NCBI RefSeq assembly: GCF_000149955.1
Contig: NC_030988.1
Coordinates: forward strand, 2,356,029-2,420,028
Direction: 5' to 3'
Length of the DNA stretch: 64,000 nucleotides
DNA from: Fusarium oxysporum f. sp. lycopersici 4287
Lineage: Eukaryota > Ascomycota > Sordariomycetes > Hypocreales > Nectriaceae
Below the pieces are notes generated by a model. The model was not told the origin of the DNA. It saw nothing but the letters and a program-made list of their open reading frames with translations, and ran no database searches. Below, piece after piece: positions 53,488-64,000 of the stretch (positions within the stretch are counted from its first letter, which is position 1; the number at the start of each line of letters is the position of its first letter). Made by a program: the position numbers and the translations under genes.

Positions 53488-56400
53488 TCAGCTTTGTCTA
53501 TTAAGGTCTCGATCCAGAAATTGCCCAAGGATCTGAGTCAGTTCGATGAACTTGATTGCCTTGGCGGCTGCATTGCGCTCGTTCAGTAGCTTCCGGAGAT
53601 TGTTGCGTCCTCGGAGTCGTCCCAGTTCCTGGTCCCGGAGTTGGCGGTGTCGACGGCAGCGTAAGAGGACGTGCGCTACCGTTTGTCGATCCGATCCGCA
53701 GGGGCATCTGTTGCTGGTGATACCTGGTACTCTTCGGCCGAAGAGGAAGTCGTTGAAGCCTATCTTCTCTGTACGCAGCTGCATGAGGAGTGCGCTGCGC
53801 TTCTTGATGAGCCCATCGTGCAGGTCCAAGACCTTGCGCGAAGGTTTGGGCGTGTGCCTGAAGGATGCTCGGCCGCGTGTCTCGGATACCCAGCTTGTCT
53901 CCCATGATTTGATGGTCTCTTTATGAGACCATGTCTTCATGGTTGATCGAAGTGGGTATAATTGCTGTGGTTCTACTGCTCTCGGTCCTGTGAGGCCGCC
54001 TTCTCTCCAACCTGTCGCTTCTTTTGCTGCTCGATCTGCGTCTTCGTTGCCTTGGATTCCTATATGCGCAGGGACTCATCTGATCTCGGTATTCAGGTCT
54101 TGTGTTCGGAGTTCGTCGATCTGTTGCGTGATATTCTTGAGCAGGTATGCGCCTGATTTGCCCTTGGGCCTGGCGGTGGATCGAATAGCGGCCTGGTTGT
54201 CGGTGTAGATCGCGACCTTGCTTCTTCTGTTGCCTTTCGATCTGTCTTCTTGTGCGATCTGGAGGGCTAGGCTGATGCCCTGCAGTTCACCGGCGTAGAC
54301 GGTGGAGGTTGTCTCGTCGCCCATATATGCACTCTTTGTTTCTTGGGTAGTGGTGCAGACCGCGGCAGCACCGATGCTGCCGTCGATGCCACTACCATCT
54401 GTGTAGATGTGTATTGCATCCAGCTCGTCTTGTATGATTTGCTCGTGTCTGGCTTGCGCTTCCTCTATGCTTGCTTCGATGAACGTCTGTGGACCTTGCC
54501 ACCACGGGGGCACTATGTAAGGAGTGATGTATTCTTGTCTCCGAATATTTGGCCCTTGGCGATCGGTGATAGACTGCTCGATAGCTCTTCTCGGGCTTTT
54601 CTTGTTTCTTCTCGTTTCCCCTTCCGTGGGCCCATGATCACCCGGGCCGATCCTTCCAAGAGCGTTGACATTGTGCTTGAAGATCTGCAATTCGACTGGT
54701 AGAAGGTATGTTTCTATGTCAAGGGCCGGTATGGACGTTGCCTTGAACGCCCCACTGATCACCCTGGAGGCTCTTGCCTGTAGGCTTTGAAGCTTGCTCA
54801 GTGTTCGCTCAGTATATGGCTTGTCCCTGGTTCTCCAGTTTGCATTCGACCAGGCAGAACAGGCGTACATCATCTGTGGCACCGCCACTCCTTTGTAGAT
54901 CTTGCGCATCTCTCGCATTGTCACACCCCAAGTTGAGCCGCCGAGGCTGCCTAGGGCGTTGACTGTCTTGGTGACCTTGCGTTGTACTTCGTCTATGTGT
55001 TGTTTCCAGGTGAGGGTGGAGTCCATGATGAGGCCCAGGTACTTGCATGTTTTCTTTGGTTCGATCATGCCCCATCTTGTCTGAAGGGGTTCCTCTACAT
55101 CTATTCTTGTTCTTGTCCTCGTGAAGTGAGTGAGCTGGAACTTGTCTGGCGCGAAGATAGATGCATGAGTGGCCGCCCACTTCTCTGCGACGTGGAGTGC
55201 CTCTTGTAGCTTTTTGCATGTCTCTTTCGTGGAGTCTGCCCAGGTCAGGATAGCCACGTCGTCTATGAAGCCGGTTGTCATTGTGTCTTCTAATTCTCCG
55301 CACTTTTCTATTAGATCCGCGTTGTAAAAGAGGTAGAGGATCGGTGATAGATTTGATCCCTGTGGCTCTCCTGTCTCCAATCTGTAGGGTTCAGATGTGA
55401 AGCAATCAATTGATAGCGTTGTGAATCTTGGGCGCAGGAAGCTTCCGATCCACTTGACTGTTCTTTCATCTATCTTTCTCTTCCGCAGATTGTGTAGTAG
55501 GCGTGCATGTGAAATGTTGTCAAACGCCCCTGATACATCCAGAAGCAGTAGACTTGCCACTTTGCCTGACCCGGTGTTCCAGGCGTCATATATCTTGTCG
55601 ATGATAAGGTGAAGGGCGTGTTCTGTTGATCGCAGCTTTCTTCCACCCATATGGGTATCGGGCAGCAAGCCATGAGTCTCGGCGATGTAGCTCAGCCTCT
55701 TTGCTATCACCGCTTCCATGATCTTTCCTGTAGTGTTTAATAGAGCGATTGGCCTGTAGGCCTTTGGCACGGTATAGTTGTCTTTCCCTGGCTTCCTGAG
55801 GACCACCGTTGTGGATTGTCGAAAGTGTTCCGGATAGTAGCCAAGGGCGAGGGACTGATTGAAGATCTTGGTGAGATGGTGCTTGATCCAGGGAGAGGCG
55901 ATTTGGAGTGCTTTGTTCGCGATGCCGTCTGGTCCTGGAGCCTTGAATGGGGATGATTCTTCAATGGCTTCTTCTATCTCTCTCGTAGTTATCGGTGGCA
56001 TGGTTATGGGAGCAGGGTAGTTGGCATTCTCTATGTCTTCGAGATTGGTTTCAGGTGGCACTGGAAAAAAGGTCTTTCTGAGAAGCTCTGCTTTTTCGTT
56101 TGGGGTATTTGCTTGTTGCTTTGTGGCTGGATCAATCAGTGCTGGTGTTACATTCGGACTTTGGTTATGTCTGTTTCGGGCCCATGTTGCTACCCGCCAG
56201 AGGTTTGTTGGGGATTGAGAAACTTCTTCTATCCTCTCGCGATGGTTCTGTCTGAGCGCTTTCTTGATGGTTCTACCTTTGTGATTTCTCGCCGTTCGGT
56301 ATGCTTCCCATGTCTCTTCGGTATGGTATAAGCTGTGTTGCCGACGGAGTCGTTTTGATTGTGCCAGTACTTTGGCGCATTCTTCATTCCATCCTGATTT

Positions 56401-57324
56401 CGATCTAGACGATGGAATCGTCGTCGGTACTGCTTCCTCGACAGCTACCGTTAAGGCTACCATCACTTCCTCCACATGTCTATCCAGAGCTGTCTTCGTT
56501 CTTGGTCTTTGCTGTGGCGGAAGCTCCCGCTGCAGCACGCGAGTGAATGTCTTTTCATCTAAGGCTTTCCAATTTCGCCGGGGCTTGGCCATCATTTTGA
56601 GAATATTCAGGTCTAGTGAGGTGACGATAGGTAGGTGGTCAGAGTCGTGGTCCATGTTTGTTTCGATTTCGCACTGAATCAGTCTGCCCACCAGGCCCGC
56701 CGTCGTGAGGCATAGGTCTATGGTCGTTCTTCCGTCACGCTCTTCATATGTGATAGTGCCTGGGACAAGATTGCTCGTGAGACAGTGATCTTCGATGATT
56801 GTGATGAGCTCGGCAGCATTAGGATCCGCTCGCTGGACCCGGTCACCTCCCCACAGCTCGTGGCGTAGATTGAAGTCGCCAATGATGATCTGTTCATGTT
56901 GGGATGATTGTTCCAGTGCTTTGCCGAGAAGGGGTAGCGTGCTCCCTCTTTCGGTTGCGGTTTGTGTCGGGTTGTAGACATTGTGAACCATAATCCATTG
57001 CTCCTCTTCTGTTCCGAGTCTTAGGTTTAGTGAGCCGAGATCTCTGTTTGTCTCTTCAAAGTGCCACCTGGAGTGATCGAGTCTCTTGTTGATGAAAAAG
57101 CAGACCCTGGCTGGAAGGGTTTGGTCTTTGTCTGGGTAGCATAGGTGAAATTGATCCTTAGCTGGGTGGTGAGTTGTCGTGTCGAATGGGTTCTTCCAAG
57201 GCTCCTGGATAGCGAGGATGTCGTATCGTCCTATGTCGGGATCTCGTAAGAGCGTGGCCATGACTGTGTCTTTGGATTTTCTGACGTTGTACTGTAGTAT
57301 TGTAAGAGTATTTTGTGTTAACAT
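53488..57324 (-). pseudogene. LINE ORF2: endonuclease, reverse transcriptase, RNase H (one internal stop)
   Basis: From Met 57324 an apurinic-type endonuclease comes first (LTILQYNVRKSKDTVMATLL, IIGDFNLRHELWGGDR, SDHLPIVTSL). The reverse transcriptase has FKAPGPDGIANKALQ, YRPIALLNTTGKIMEAVIAK, LLLDVSGAFDNISHARLL and the active site TGFIDDVAIL. RNase H has IYTDGSGIDGSIGAAAV, YAGELQGISLAL and IYTDNQAAIRS. A TGA at 54078-54076 interrupts IR-W/stop-VPAHIGIQGNED where Trp is expected; the same frame then continues to 53488 with a C-terminal CPCGSDRQTVAHVLLRC zinc-finger-like motif. Everything else is open for 1278 residues. The stop removes the end of RNase H, so activity is doubtful. Confidence 0.88.
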
Positions 57325-59057
57325 TCTTGGTCGTCGATTTCCATCTGTTGACCATGCTGTGTGGTTTGTCTGTTGACGTCCAGTGCTTCCAAGACCCTCC
57401 TGGAAGCGGCTGCCGTTCGTCTTGGCCGCTGGCTCCCCATGTTTACGACGATCTCGTTATCGGGATTATCTGACGCCACCTGGTCACTGCCAGGGTTCGC
57501 TCTTTTCTGTAGCCTCTTGGTAGGCGACCTGCTCCGGGTCGAACTGGCGTCCTGGGGTCGGCCTGATTCCAAAATAGGTCGTCCTGTCCTGGTGATTGTG
57601 TTGGTGTTGTTTTGCCGCTCCCGCGTTCTGGTTCCGGTAGATATCCTGGTGACGAAGCTTTCTAGCTCTAGATGATATCTGGGCCGCAGTTTAGAGGCCG
57701 CTTTGGCTTTATTGACCTCCTGCTTCCTGACAGGGCATTGGTTATTCCAGGCTTCGTGTACACCGTTGCAGGCCGCACATTTCCGTGGTGCGTCCCTATC
57801 GCTCTTGGTTGGGCAATCCCGGGTAGGATGCTCTTGCGCGCAGTAGCCGCATGTTATTGTTGCCTTGCACTGGGTTCCTATGTGGCCATATTTGTGACAC
57901 TGGAAGCATTGTCTCACGCGGCACTGTCTGTCATAGAGTTCGCATTGGAACACCTCGCCTTGCCAAATGAGGCCCCCATCAATAACTTTATTCGCATCTT
58001 CCGGTCGTGTGAACTCGACCACGACCGAAGATGCTGATTTAGAGGACGAAGATCTCGTCAGCCAGCCTATGTACTTGATCTCCGCAGTTGGTATGAAAGG
58101 CTTATTATCCTGCAATAACCCATCTCTAATGAGTTCCAAGTTATCCATATCCATCGAACTAGTGCGTACACCATGTACCAAGACACCATACGTCGGAATG
58201 CGTACAGTGGCACCGTTTCCGATCCTTTGTTCCCAGTCTTCTGCAAACTGTCTAAGCGCTACCATGTCCGATGAAGTGGCCGTTTTGATGCTCAAGTCAC
58301 CGCTCCTGAGCTGATTGGAGGATACTACCTTGATCTTCTCTATGTGTTCGTTGCTGCTTTGTGCGATTGCGAGGTCTACATGTGACTTGAGGCTACGGGG
58401 ACTCATCGCTCTGATGTTGGCTATAGTGACAGGGTCTCTGATGTTGATGATGATCTCGCGTACGGTCTGGACAGGTGATGCTTTCTGGTTCTGTGGGTTA
58501 TGTATGCTTGTCGCCAGCCCTCCCCTCGCCATCACGTTGGCGTAAGTGGGCGTGATGCTAGCATGGTTTTGCTGGCTCACGAGCTTCATATCTCTGATCA
58601 TTTTCATTGTTGCTTTACCGATTTCCGTGGCTTCTTTCGCGGCCGTTTTTGCGTCCATCGCAATTTCCGAATTACGTTGAACTACTTCCATGGTTTGTTG
58701 AGCTTTAGTGTTTGTTTCGTTGAGCTCATTTTTGAGGCTGTTGACGTGATGCGCTAGGCTTTCGGCTGCGGCTTTTGTTTCGACTTGGCCGATTTTCACT
58801 GCTTCGTAGACGTGACCAAGATCGGGCGTGCTCTGCATTTTGACGATGAGGGTGAGAGCCCCAATGAGGGCAACTCGAACTCCTCGGGATGCAACGGGTA
58901 GACCATCGCCGTTGTCGATGGCTGACAGTGCCTTTTGGAGATATTGTTGAACAGGTGCTGGGGTCTCACGTGCAAGCAGGGATACTTTAAGATTACAGCC
59001 GAAATGGTAAAACCTCCAAGGGGTAGATTTCAACAGAACACAACATGAATACACCAA
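57318..59057 (-). CDS. LINE ORF1 nucleic-acid-binding (gag-like) protein
   Basis: 579 codons open to the end. A helical N-terminal half (ETNTKAQQTMEVVQRNSEIA) precedes an RNA-binding-like domain (VKVVSSNQLRSGDLSIKTAT, SVVVEFTRPEDANKVIDGGL). It is followed by three CCHC-type knuckles: CFQCHKYGHIGTQC, CGYCAQEHPTRDC and CAACNGVHEAWNNQC. A basic Ser/Arg-rich tail ends in DDQEC. Its stop overlaps the ORF2 start (sequence GAATGTTAA), a typical arrangement for translation re-initiation. The first ~20 residues look non-coding, so the true start may be further in. Confidence 0.8.
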   Translation of the reverse strand: MVYSCCVLLKSTPWRFYHFGCNLKVSLLARETPAPVQQYLQKALSAIDNGDGLPVASRGVRVALIGALTLIVKMQSTPDLGHVYEAVKIGQVETKAAAESLAHHVNSLKNELNETNTKAQQTMEVVQRNSEIAMDAKTAAKEATEIGKATMKMIRDMKLVSQQNHASITPTYANVMARGGLATSIHNPQNQKASPVQTVREIIINIRDPVTIANIRAMSPRSLKSHVDLAIAQSSNEHIEKIKVVSSNQLRSGDLSIKTATSSDMVALRQFAEDWEQRIGNGATVRIPTYGVLVHGVRTSSMDMDNLELIRDGLLQDNKPFIPTAEIKYIGWLTRSSSSKSASSVVVEFTRPEDANKVIDGGLIWQGEVFQCELYDRQCRVRQCFQCHKYGHIGTQCKATITCGYCAQEHPTRDCPTKSDRDAPRKCAACNGVHEAWNNQCPVRKQEVNKAKAASKLRPRYHLELESFVTRISTGTRTRERQNNTNTITRTGRPILESGRPQDASSTRSRSPTKRLQKRANPGSDQVASDNPDNEIVVNMGSQRPRRTAAASRRVLEALDVNRQTTQHGQQMEIDDQEC

Positions 59058-59090
59058 TTCACATCAATGAACCGAATACACGTAATGTTT

Positions 59091-59131
59091 GACACATACT
59101 TGTTTGGGACACATGCTTATCAACCACGTTA
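59091..59131. repeat. Orphan right terminal repeat, pogo-like family 2
   Basis: GACACATACTTGTTTGGGAC followed by ACATGCTTATCAACCACGTTA matches the right end at 39857-39900. The rest of the element lies beneath or beyond the LINE; no left partner found. Confidence 0.6.
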
Positions 59132-59409
59132 GCTGTTATTAGTAGATATATTTTGGTAGTTAGTAGGTAAGTAGTATTATTATCTCTGCTTTAGGCGACC
59201 TATAGTAATCGCAAATCTAATCATAGTGTCAGATATAGGGGTCTATTGTGTGTGCTCCCCTCTCTGTCCGATAGTTGGGTTGGAACCCTATTTCTATCTG
59301 TTCAGTAATGACCTATCTAAGAGGTTGTTACAGTGCTGAGACAGCTCTCTGACCGGTAGTTCGGTCAGCCGGTTAGCCGGTCTCATTTTCACCAGTATTC
59401 AACACAAGG

Positions 59410-61320
59410 CGCTTCTTACGCCGTCATTCTTCTGTTTTTCATAGAAGACTTCAATGCTTGAAGCACAAAGAAAGGCGATGGAAGACCGAGCAAATGTCGA
59501 AGAGTGGTTTAAAAAGTGGCATGATAACACCAAAAAGGCATAGATTATGAGGGTCTTTGGAACATCGATGAGACAGGCTTCCAGATTGGATATCTTAGAA
59601 ACGGGATTATCGTACGGACTTTTCGAGCTGTTGACCGGCCCATCTTGATCGATGCACATGAGACAATAAGCGTCACGGTCATTGAGTCGATATCAGAAAC
59701 AGGAGCTATTATTCCCGCCTTTGTTATCATGCCGGGGGTACAGTTACCGTCTCGGTGGGTTGATAATGCATTAGAAAAAGGCGCAACGATTATCACAACA
59801 CCAAAAGGCTATGTCGACGATATCGCCGCGCTAGAAGTTTTCGATCACTTTGAACGACATACCCGGCCTCAAAAGAATCCACAAAAAAGAACAATATTAC
59901 TAGATGGCTGTGAGAATCATTTCACCAAGGAGCTTTTCCAAAAAGCCCAAGATGCAGGCGTAGAGCTCTTCCCTTTCCCTCCCCTCTTGACGCATATTCT
60001 TCAGCCGCTAGATGTTAGGCTATTTAGCTAATATAAGCACTGGCATCAAGAGGTCCTTTCTCGTGAGATTGCAGATGGCGCTACAGACTTCAATAAAGCT
60101 GACTTCCTGTTTCATTTACAGGAAATCCGCCGCAAGACTGCTAAGAAAAGCACTATCATCTCATCTTGGAAGAAGACCGGCATCTATCCTTATAATCACG
60201 CGGCCGTGATCGACCGTATGACCAACCCCTTATCATCACTATCTTTAGAGGTAGCTGAGGAGTCGTTACCCGGCTACGTATCACTGGGGTCATCTTCTAC
60301 TCACAGCAGCGATAACAACTCCGAATCCGATGAGATTTCTGAAGCCTAATCATCTCGAGAGCTATACCATTCGATTCCTTTCGATCAGGAGATTCGATTG
60401 ATGTCAACGCCGACTGGATCGAAATGGACACGCCACAGCTGAATTTGCGGAAGACCGTCAGTACGAGGAATATGTGGCCCTCAGGATCGAATGCTCAGTG
60501 GTCTCGGGCACGCCCCTGACTCCCTCAGTGTTACATATTAATGAGAAGGTGTGAAAGGCACTCAATTCTCGCTTTAAATGGCATTACAGCGACACAGGAG
60601 ATGCGCCTGCTTAAGGAGAAGAACCTTAGACGCTCTGCCCGGGATCAGGGGACAACGATTATAGCAAATTACGGGCCAATTACTGTCTATGATGCCAGAC
60701 TTCGCGTCGCAAAGGATCAGCATAACCGACTGCCCGGTCAGGCAGCAGAGGAATCGCGCCTCCACAATAACGAAGTAAAAGACGAAGTCATCTATCTACG
60801 ACGATGGATTGCAGCAGTCAGGAAGCAATTGAGAATAAGTCTAAAGCTATTACGGGTTGCTGACCTTCATAGCAGCCAGCCGAGCTATTCTCAGAAGAAG
60901 AAGATATTCACGGCGGGTGATTTCTATATAAAGTCACAACACCAAGAGTTTCTGAAGCCAACCGCGTTGCTAGGCTTAAGATACCGGCTTCACCGCGAGC
61001 TTGACGATAAAATGAAGCAATCCGAGGAGAGAGCAAAGCAGGCAGTAGAATCAGGAAGTCAGGAAGTCATTAAGGTCTTCAGATTTCACTGGAATCCCCT
61101 ATTCCTTCTTCTATTTGACTATAACTTCAATACTGTGAAGGAGGCACTGGGATTCCTCGTTGCAGATGAGGAAAAACGCCGCTCTAATCGGAAGAAGATG
61201 TCGTTAGAAGCTGACGGCTTTGGAATCGTTGAAGATGACGAGGAATAAATTGACGAAGAAGATGATGAAGTAGTCGTTGGGGGAAGTATTGAAGTCAGTT
61301 AGGGCGAGTTCGTTGTCCTA
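59410..61320 (+). pseudogene. Fot-like DDE_1 transposase relic
   Basis: A trace of the second HTH (RFLRRHSSVFHRRLQCLKHK) is followed by GLWNIDETGFQIGYLRNGII, a clean block from 59645 (GAIIPAFVIMPGVQLPSRWV, TILLDGCENHFTKELFQKAQ, LLTHILQPLDVRLFS), then a stop and HWHQEVLSREIADGATDFNK, SSWKKTGIYPYNHAAVIDRM. A basic C-terminal block (60541-61248, LRRSARDQGTTIIANYGPIT) follows. The first HTH is missing and several stops occur. It belongs to a different DDE_1 lineage from elements 1-3; no terminal repeats found. Confidence 0.75.
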
Positions 61321-62458
61321 AAGGATGATGAAAATACCGAATAGTCGTGATGGTTGCTTGGTGTTTTGGCAATATGTATTTTTGGTGGGGGTTGCAAATG
61401 GAGGGGTTGGTCCGGTCACAATCATGTAGCGTGGCAAAGGAAGTACATCTAATTTGGTGGGGCGCACATATAAAAATGAGGTAGCTTAATTTCCCTAGTC
61501 AACCGACCCTTTTCCTAGTCACCGTACCCCCCGTGCCTGACCCTCAGGCTCCACGTGTGGAATGGGTTGGGCTAAGGGGGGCCGGTCTCAAGGCCCTACC
61601 CGAGTAATCATAGTCAATCTTGATAGCTCAGGAATTCAGAATCTTGCCAATACAAGTCAGATGATGACCAGAAGTGCATTTGCAAAGCTTGACGCGCATC
61701 CGGCCTGTCCCATGTTGCCGGTCATCTCCTCTTCATCGATCACATGATTATTACGTGGGCGGTTTCGAAAAGGAGCTTTTAGTGGTCGAATTCTCACGAC
61801 ACTTTCCAAGAACCACGGCATGCCTTGCGATAAGCCGTATACAGTACGAATTCCAGCAATCCAGTTCGTTATATCATGCTAAGATGCACCGCCTGCTCAG
61901 CTGTTTTTGCCAAAGTTATTACCAATACGTTCGATCAAAGTTAACAGGCTAGCAGCAAGTAATGGAATCTCCCCCATTCAAGTTGTATTGATGACACTCC
62001 ATCTGACTCACCATGCTCCAGCTAAAGTGATGGACCGGTCTCGACCGCCATCCAGACCAGGCTTGGTTCATCAAGCCAGTGACCGGCCCGGAGTCGGCCG
62101 CCAAGCCTGGTTCCTCCGTGAGGTTATCTTTACTCTGATAACTAATCAATAAGTGGACAAAGTTCCGGAACCTTGGAGGTGCCCGACCGTCAAGGCATAC
62201 GATTGATCTGGACTTGCTCACATCAGTCGATAGAACATACGATTCTCCACTATCTTTATATGTAGTCGGTTATTGGCCCTGGAATTCTCGTCGAGGATAA
62301 GCCATACGATAGAATGGTAGCATTCATTTGTACAATGCCAGTTGCTCCTGGATGATATCGTAAAGTGTGACGACAAAACATTGTAATTCATCTGATATTC
62401 CTTTTGAACGATTCATCAAAGTTCCCAGCCGACTTAAACCAGTGGCCATAACGCCCAA
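61321..62458. other. Intergenic, no gene seen
   Basis: No supported coding sequence on either strand. The last few hundred bases probably held the promoter of the bHLH gene at 62459. Confidence 0.4.
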
Positions 62459-63353
62459 ATGGCTGCTGAGGAAATTGATGGTACACTTGACACCCTTGTC
62501 CAAGGGTATGATAAATCCCAGTTTCAAGTAAGTTTCTTACAGACCACTAGTTACAATTGGTAATATAGAGGGGTATCTGGGCATTACGCGTTTGCCTAAT
62601 CTGACTTTGAATGGCCAGTGTACTGATAGTTGTTTACAGATGCCTCCTGATTGCTCATCGGGGCAGGGTGAGTTGATTTTAGCCTGACAGATAGAGCCCC
62701 AATTACATGGACATAGCAACAGCCACTATCAAGAATCATATATCGGACATGGATGAGTATTTGGCTTCTGAGTAGTTTACCAACACATTAGGGTCATCTG
62801 GACCTTCTGACTTATTAGAAGCCGATCTCTCTATAGCCTGCCAGCCAAGTTTTGAGACGAATCTTGACTATATCTGCCCCGATGCCAATACAGAACCGCT
62901 GAGGAGGGAGATGAGTGGGCCGTTGACTCCTCCCGAAGAGGCGAGCAATCCCTCGAATCAACAGCCCCCCAGCAAGGATATTTCACTTCATGTTCCCGAC
63001 GTTCAACTCCAACTTCGATCAGCATTGCGCAAATCCAAGAACCGCAAGCGTCGTGGCACAGCTCCCAGCAATCCAGAACACACCCGAGAAAGCCATAACC
63101 TTGTCGAGAAACACTACCGTGCCCGACTCAAGACGCAGTTTGAGAGGCTTCTCACAGTTCTGCAGTGGCACAGGCGCGTAGCCTTGCTGACAGGGATACG
63201 ACAGCCAACATTGGCCAGGTTCTGAGCAGAGGACAAGTATTGGATATGGCAAGGAATCGCATCATCGAGTTAGAAGGGATGGCTACCATGTATTCTGATG
63301 CACACAAGGAGAGGGATTTACAGTGCGGGAATAGCATGGAAACTTTGTCGTAG
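62459..63353 (+). pseudogene. bHLH transcription factor pseudogene
   Basis: Exons can be traced: 62459-62527 (MAAEEIDGTLDTLVQGYDKS), 62640-62667 (MPPDCSSGQ) and from 62717 (TATIKNHISDMDEYLASE), with GTAAGT and GTGAGT donors and ACAG/ATAG acceptors. A TAG at 62773 interrupts exon 3, which then continues in the same frame through SGPLTPPEEASNPSNQQPPS to the basic-helix segment RESHNLVEKHYRARLKTQFE. At about 63160 the frame slips; loop and helix 2 continue in another frame (NIGQVLSRGQVLDMARNRII) to a stop at 63353. The Tyr in EKHYR resembles SREBP-type factors. The two lesions make it non-functional unless both are errors. Confidence 0.7.
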
Positions 63354-63373
63354 AAATCTTGTCCTTGTAACCG

Positions 63374-63634
63374 TATCCCTTTGAGTGCCACAGCCCTTAG
63401 GAGGGTCACTCGCCCCACTTAGCTTAGTCATAAGGTTAGTACGTGCAGGGTACCGGAAGTTCATAAGAGATTTGCCAAGTCTGTAAGGTAGCTCTTTGTA
63501 ACAATCAAAACTGCTGGGACTTTTACCATCATACAAACTAGTATGTGTGGAAAAGTACCGTTAGTTTCATTTATCTTGATTGGCTCTATACCCCTGTCGT
63601 GACCCCGCCTAAGGCTGTGGCACTCAAAGGGATA
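63374..63634. mobile_element. piggyBac-derived MITE (261 bp)
   Basis: Ends TATCCCTTTGAGTGCCACAG at 63374 and its complement at 63634. Left internal sequence (GGGTCACTCGCCCCAC...GGTAC) and right internal sequence (TTGATTGGC...CCCCTGTCGTGAC) match the two termini of copy B, including the last codons of its transposase. So it is an internally deleted derivative. Inserted 20 bases after the bHLH pseudogene stop. Confidence 0.8.
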
Positions 63635-64000
63635 ATCTGAGAAGAAAATCATTTTTATTCGAGGCCATCAGATGATCTTGGGAGAAAATACAATGTGACT
63701 TTAAACTTCTCTAATGTTGCCAAGTATTGCGCTTCAAAAAAAAACTAAAAAAAAAAACTTTTAAATTGCGACTATAGACCTGGAAGAGGTTGAGCGTGAG
63801 AAGGCAAGGACCAGACATAGTTCATATGATTCAATGAGATGATTTGTTCCCATTTCAATTAACTAGTACATTTGCCTTCGGTGTTTTATCTGGCGCTATC
63901 GATTCGTATATCGTCTCTTGTCCTTCGCAGGCTGCTCTCCGCAACTGTTTTAATAAGCAAGCCTATATTGAGGCAGTTGAGCACTCCGAACTGCGAGATC
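63635..64000. other. Right edge of the window, no gene seen
   Basis: Contains an A-rich run near 63737-63760 and no supported reading frame. Confidence 0.4.

Larger units (their letters stand above)
53167..59090 (-). mobile_element. Tad-like LINE (non-LTR retrotransposon), ~5.9 kb
   Basis: Transcribed on the minus strand: ORF1 (59057-57318), ORF2 (57324-53488), a ~300-base 3' UTR and a tail of A-rich AATC-type repeats (plus strand TTTGATTTGATTGATTGATT at 53171). The 5' boundary abuts a pogo-type terminal repeat at 59091-59131 and is not fixed precisely; the 5' UTR seems short, so it may be 5'-truncated. Confidence 0.88.

Noticed and set aside
57672..58545. Plus-strand frames opposite LINE ORF1
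   Set aside because: Antisense shadows of a well-supported LINE protein with zinc knuckles.

Overview
This window looks like nuclear DNA of a filamentous ascomycete (Pezizomycotina). Host genes are short, spaced and often interrupted by 48-130 bp GT-AG introns with recognisable branch points. The repeats belong to fungal families: hAT, Hop-like MULE, pogo/Fot-like DDE_1, piggyBac-like and Tad-like LINE. Several transposon copies carry C-to-T or G-to-A stops in CpA context, which suggests RIP. I found no rRNA, tRNA, CRISPR array or replication origin. Two runs of N (41453-41732 and 49375-49517) are assembly gaps.

Layout. 0.4-3.0 kb: two host loci, a probably broken membrane-protein gene and a 4-exon small gene. 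3.1-5.4 kb: a deleted hAT relic. 5.6-6.6 kb: a zinc-less MDR oxidoreductase. 6.9-11.6 kb: a graveyard with a decayed MULE inside inverted repeats and a LINE ORF1 relic. 12.6-26.9 kb is the main host block: an SAM methyltransferase, then a hAT fragment carrying a MITE, a His-rich small protein, a sterol glucosyltransferase, an ABCG half-transporter, an intronless CoA-disulfide-reductase/rhodanese fusion and a DUF1275 membrane protein. 27.2-42.8 kb is mostly DNA transposons: a pogo fragment, piggyBac copy A, three related pogo-like elements (one nested in another element) and piggyBac copy B with a gap. Within it lie a 58-aa Cys-rich gene and a divergent pair of paralogous multi-pass membrane genes. 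43.5-46.4 kb: a structurally complete MULE (98-bp TIRs, 9-bp TSD, 848-aa ORF). 46.9-52.2 kb: a putative GPI-anchored protein, repeat debris and a large unrecognised 3-exon gene. 53.2-59.1 kb: a Tad-like LINE with overlapping ORF1/ORF2 and one stop in its RNase H domain. 59.4-61.3 kb: a Fot-like relic. 62.5-63.6 kb: a bHLH transcription-factor pseudogene and a 261-bp piggyBac-derived MITE.

Working together. The host genes do not form an obvious single pathway. The methyltransferase, sterol glucosyltransferase and ABCG transporter could all act on lipids or small molecules, but co-function is inference only. The strongest material is the mobile elements: one possibly autonomous MULE, a pogo-like family whose transposase ends in a coiled-coil-like stretch plus a CCHC zinc knuckle, and a piggyBac-like family with TATC-type ends and a MITE derivative.
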